A stretch of 64,000 bases of DNA, taken from Cytospora piceicola (lineage: Eukaryota > Ascomycota > Sordariomycetes > Diaporthales > Cytosporaceae). The notes below the pieces were generated by a model. That model saw only the letters and a program-made list of their open reading frames with translations, made no database searches and was not told the DNA's origin. Location of the stretch: NCBI GenBank assembly GCA_023375675.1, contig JALQBC010000030.1, positions 310,001 through 374,000 of the forward strand, written 5' to 3'. Every line of letters starts with the position of its first letter. Position 1 is the stretch's first letter. A program made the position numbers and the translations under genes. Below, piece after piece: positions 60,836 to 64,000 of the stretch.

Positions 60836-62210
60836 AATATATCGATATAAATTAGACTAGTACTTACCGTTACTTATTATTTAGCCTACTTAGCCGTTAC
60901 TTAGTCTTTTTTTTATAAAAAAGTCTGCTAATATAAAGTAGCCGGTTACCTACTTAGCTAAGCTATATCTAAGCCGATAAGAGCTCGGGGTATATCGGGT
61001 TTATATATATCTTTAAAGGTTTTTTTCTGTTTAGTAAAGAGTAGTAAAATAAGCCGGAAAAGCGATAGCTTTACGCCGATATTACGTATAATAAGCTTAA
61101 CGAGACTTTACCGCTTTAAATATAGGCTTTAGATATTTTTACTTTAAATATAAATTTTTATATTTTAGTATCTTATCCCGGCTATATTTAAAACCTTATA
61201 TAATATTATCTTATATATACTCGGATTTTATTATAAGCTATTATCGGTTATAACGTCGGCTATAACGTTTATAATTATTAGATAAGCGATTAGCGGTTTT
61301 TACTACTATATCTTTTACTCGTTATAAACTTAAAGGATACGTCGATTAGTAAGTTTACTATAAAGCTTTATAGCTATTATTTTAAACTAGTTCGGCTTAT
61401 CAGGTAGTTACTATAGCTATTACAGCTATTATATCTACTACGGCTATTACGTTTACTATATTTACTATAACGAAAGTTACTTAACAGGTTACTATAAGGT
61501 TTCTTAACTTAATTATTTTAAAGCTAGCTGTTAAGCTATTATATAACGTCGGAAAAGTTTACCTTAAGTAATAGTTAATAACGTACTTTTTAAGACTTAG
61601 ATAATAAAAACAGACTTAAATATATATTTCGATAAGATTTATTTTAGTTAAGGTAAGATCTTATTCGTCTGTTTACTCTCGGATTTCGTATTTAATTATA
61701 TTTATAAGAAAGAGTAGCTCCGGCCCGAGTAGGTTATCTTACGATAGCTTAAATTTTTAAAGCGTAAAAAGGATTATAAGCTTTTTTTATTCTTTTTAAT
61801 CTTCGATCGGGATAGCCTGCTTTTTAGTTTAGTTTTTAAAGTTATTTTATAAACCGTTACTTAATACAGATCTGCGATTTATTTAAACGGTCTGCTATAA
61901 GAGAATATATTACGATAAGGTTAGCTATATACTGTTTACCGAGTTTATTATATCTATAAAAAGTAAAGTATATAGTATTTCGAGGCTAAAATCTAGTAGT
62001 TTTAAAGGCAATATATATAACTTAAGTAGGTAGTAACAATTAAAGGGCTTAAAACTTAGGCTTAAAGCCGTTATTACGATTTCCTTTAATTTAAAACTGT
62101 TACTTAACGCCTTTCTATTAATAGCTTTTAGCTTTTTATCGACTACTTAAAGCTATTTTAATATTATCCCTTTTACTTTTATTAGTATTATTATTAGCTA
62201 AGTTATTTTA

Positions 62211-62470
62211 TAGCCTTCCGATATTCTAAGGTATAAAAGAAAGCGGTTTAAAACTTTTAAAAGCTTACTATAGCCTTTTAATATTCTAAGGTATAAAAGA
62301 AACCGGTTTAAGGTTTTAAAGTTATTTCTATAAGCTACTAATATTATTAAAGTATAAAAAAGAACGGTTTAAGACTTTTAAAAGTTTACTATAGCTTTCC
62401 GATATTTTAAGGTATAAAAGAGACCGGTTTAAGATTTCGGAGTTATTTTTAAAGGCTACCGATATACTTT
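62211..62470. repeat. about 60-bp tandem repeat, four units, copy 2
   Basis: Counterpart of 32,515-32,765 with the same alternation of AAAGCGG-like and GAGACCGG-like units. Confidence 0.75.
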
Positions 62471-62580
62471 AAGATTATTTAAAGCTATATTAATAGCCTT
62501 AAACAGCCGTTAAGTAAGTAACTTAAGTATATAGATTTAAAAGCTTACCTTTTTTATATTAACTTTCTTAGAATTTTTAG

Positions 62581-62968
62581 ATCTTTATAAACCTTTTCTA
62601 CTAGACCTTATTTACTAGACTTTAATTCTTAAACCTTATCTACTAAACCTTTTCTGCTAGACCTTATCTACTAGACTTTATCTTTTAAACCTTATCTATT
62701 AGACCTTAATTTTTAAACCTTAATTCTTAAACTTTATTTATTAAATTATATTTTTATAAACCTTATCTACTAGACTTTATCTTTTAGACTTTAATTCTTA
62801 AACCTTATTTATTAGACTTTAATTCTTAAACTTTATCTATTAGACTTTATTTATTAGACTTTAATTCTTAAACTTTAATTCTTAAACCTTATCTGTTAGA
62901 CTTTAATTTTTAAACTTTATCTACTAAACCTTATCTTTTAGACCTTATCTCTTATACTTTAATTCCTA
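62581..62968. repeat. 14-15-bp minisatellite, copy 2
   Basis: Counterpart of 32,885-33,280. Units such as CTACTAGACCTTAT keep more G than in copy 1. Confidence 0.8.
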
Positions 62969-63189
62969 GTTACATTTATAGGATAGCAGAAACCGGATAT
63001 TATAAGTAAGGTAAGCTTAAAACCGTATACTATTTCTTATCTTATTACTAATATAGATAATTCGAAAAATAAGATATTATTTTCGAAAGTTGCTTTTACT
63101 ACTACCTCGAAAGCTATAAAAGGCTAATAAACTATTAATAATCCTTATATTTATAATAAAGTAATATTAGTAGTAAGTTTAAACTTTTT

Positions 63190-64000
63190 AAATATTCTAG
63201 TTTTTACCTTTATATTAATTAAATCTAAAGAAAGTCGATGTATAAAAGTAAGCCGTTACTATTATTACTATTACTGTCGTTACTATTATTGTTATCGTTA
63301 AGTAGTCTTTTTATATTTAAAAAGATAACGAGTTAGCTAATAGCCTTTTATAGTCTTAATAGTAAACGGAAATATATATATTTAAAAACCTGCTATAAGT
63401 AATATATATACGTTACCTTAATAACGTCTTCCGGTTTATAAACCGACGGGCTTAGCTTAGTAACGATAAATTAAATAGGTTAGTTTAACTTATTTAGTAA
63501 AAATATAATACTAAATACTTACTTTTTAAGATAATTTTATTACTAGTAGGCGAACTAAAAGATATTATCGCCCGGTTTAGCTAAAAAACTAAAAATAATA
63601 TTAAGTCGGCTTCTGTCTATACTACGATTATAAACCTATTATTTATCGGCTTATACTAAACTTTAATCGTTATATATAAAGGTAAGCTTTTATACTTCGA
63701 TACGTCGGCTTTATAATATATATTTACTTTCTATACTTAAAAACTCTTTATACTTATCTTAACTTTAGCCGGTATCGATACTTATTTCTTACCTATTATA
63801 ATCGTCGACGTACTTTAGTAATTAAATAAGTAAGAGTATAAACTTCTTATTACCGAGATATAACGTAAGATTATTTATAAAAGTAACCCGACAGCGGTTA
63901 TAAGTTAAGACGAAAGTATTAAAAAGGTTATTAAGCTATAAAAGGCCGCGATTATTTAAAAGCTTAACGATATTAAAGATAAAGACAGGCCCGAAGGATC
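63190..64000 (+). pseudogene. 5' part of the 1,260-codon ORF (copy 2, cut by window end)
   Basis: Counterpart of 33,500-34,304. The phase is the same and more G/C is kept at the very end (KDRPEGS-like codons against KNKPKKS in copy 1). The rest lies beyond the window. Confidence 0.5.

Larger units (their letters stand above)
38098..64000 (+). mobile_element. giant TIR element, copy 2 (truncated by window end)
   Basis: This is a head-to-tail repeat of copy 1 at an offset of 29,708 bp at the left end and about 29,696 bp at the right edge of the window, so only small indels have accumulated. Differences are overwhelmingly C/T and G/A. The window stops at the equivalent of 34,304 in copy 1, so the last 3.8 kb (most of the 1,260-codon frame and the right TIR) is not seen. 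Many G/C positions lost in copy 1 are kept here and the reverse, so both copies were mutated independently. Confidence 0.9.

Noticed and set aside
1..64000. tRNA, rRNA or other structured RNA genes
   Set aside because: No cloverleaf with A and B boxes and no rRNA-like block was found by eye on either strand. The A+T-rich part makes chance stems common.

Overview
The window is from a filamentous ascomycete (Pezizomycotina-type) nuclear genome. Two things show this. The first 8.4 kb has ordinary mixed-composition DNA with fungal-style genes: a short GTGAGT...CAG intron, TATA boxes, and an F-box-like gene of the SRQ...EALEVFY type. From 8,390 to the end the DNA is extremely A+T rich and almost empty of CpA, TpG and ATG while CpG is kept, which is the footprint of repeat-induced point mutation (RIP).

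Layout. 1-2,958: gene-poor, with only weak ORFs, a telomere-like inverted repeat and two 13-bp poly-C runs. 2,959-3,546: a 588-bp non-autonomous element with terminal inverted repeats, which reaches into the 3' end of a small gene on the minus strand (3,501-3,956). 4,826-5,542 (minus): a secreted protein with a deaminase-like CAE ... PC...C signature. 6,464-7,549 (plus, one intron): an F-box-like/2EXR-like protein of 334 residues. 7,550-8,387: gene-poor flank.

8,390-38,095: copy 1 of a giant DNA element of 29,706 bp. It starts CCTCGATA and ends TATCGAGG, has terminal inverted repeats of roughly 150 bp and is flanked by TA. 38,098-64,000: the first 25.9 kb of copy 2, head to tail with copy 1 and sharing one TA with it, so the junction is the perfect palindrome TATCGAGGTACCTCGATA. 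The small element at 2,959-3,546 has the same terminal motif and is probably an internally deleted or MITE-like relative that escaped RIP.

Both giant copies are dead as genes: nearly every CAA, CAG, TGG and ATG codon has become a stop or ATA. If TA is read as a possible old CA or TG, long coherent reading frames reappear at the same places in both copies. On the plus strand these are: an intron-containing SNF2-family helicase-like gene (about 8.9-14.65 kb) with a Lys-rich tail; a coiled-coil protein (15.05-15.67); an unidentified frame (16.24-17.2); an uninterrupted 826-codon frame (18,287-20,767); a gene with eight or more 12-residue repeats (23.4-25.1); a small basic protein (30.28-30.50); and a frame of about 1,260 codons with an Arg-Gly repeat tail (33.5-37.3). 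On the minus strand there is a poly-Gln-tailed protein (22.7-20.77), convergent with the 826-codon gene. Many minisatellite arrays lie between and inside these genes. Apart from the SNF2 motifs I recognise no family, and no classical transposase, recombinase, integrase, polymerase or capsid motif. The element is therefore a candidate undescribed giant cargo-bearing TIR transposon, or a virus-like/plasmid-like element that has gained TIRs. The flank genes show no functional link to it.
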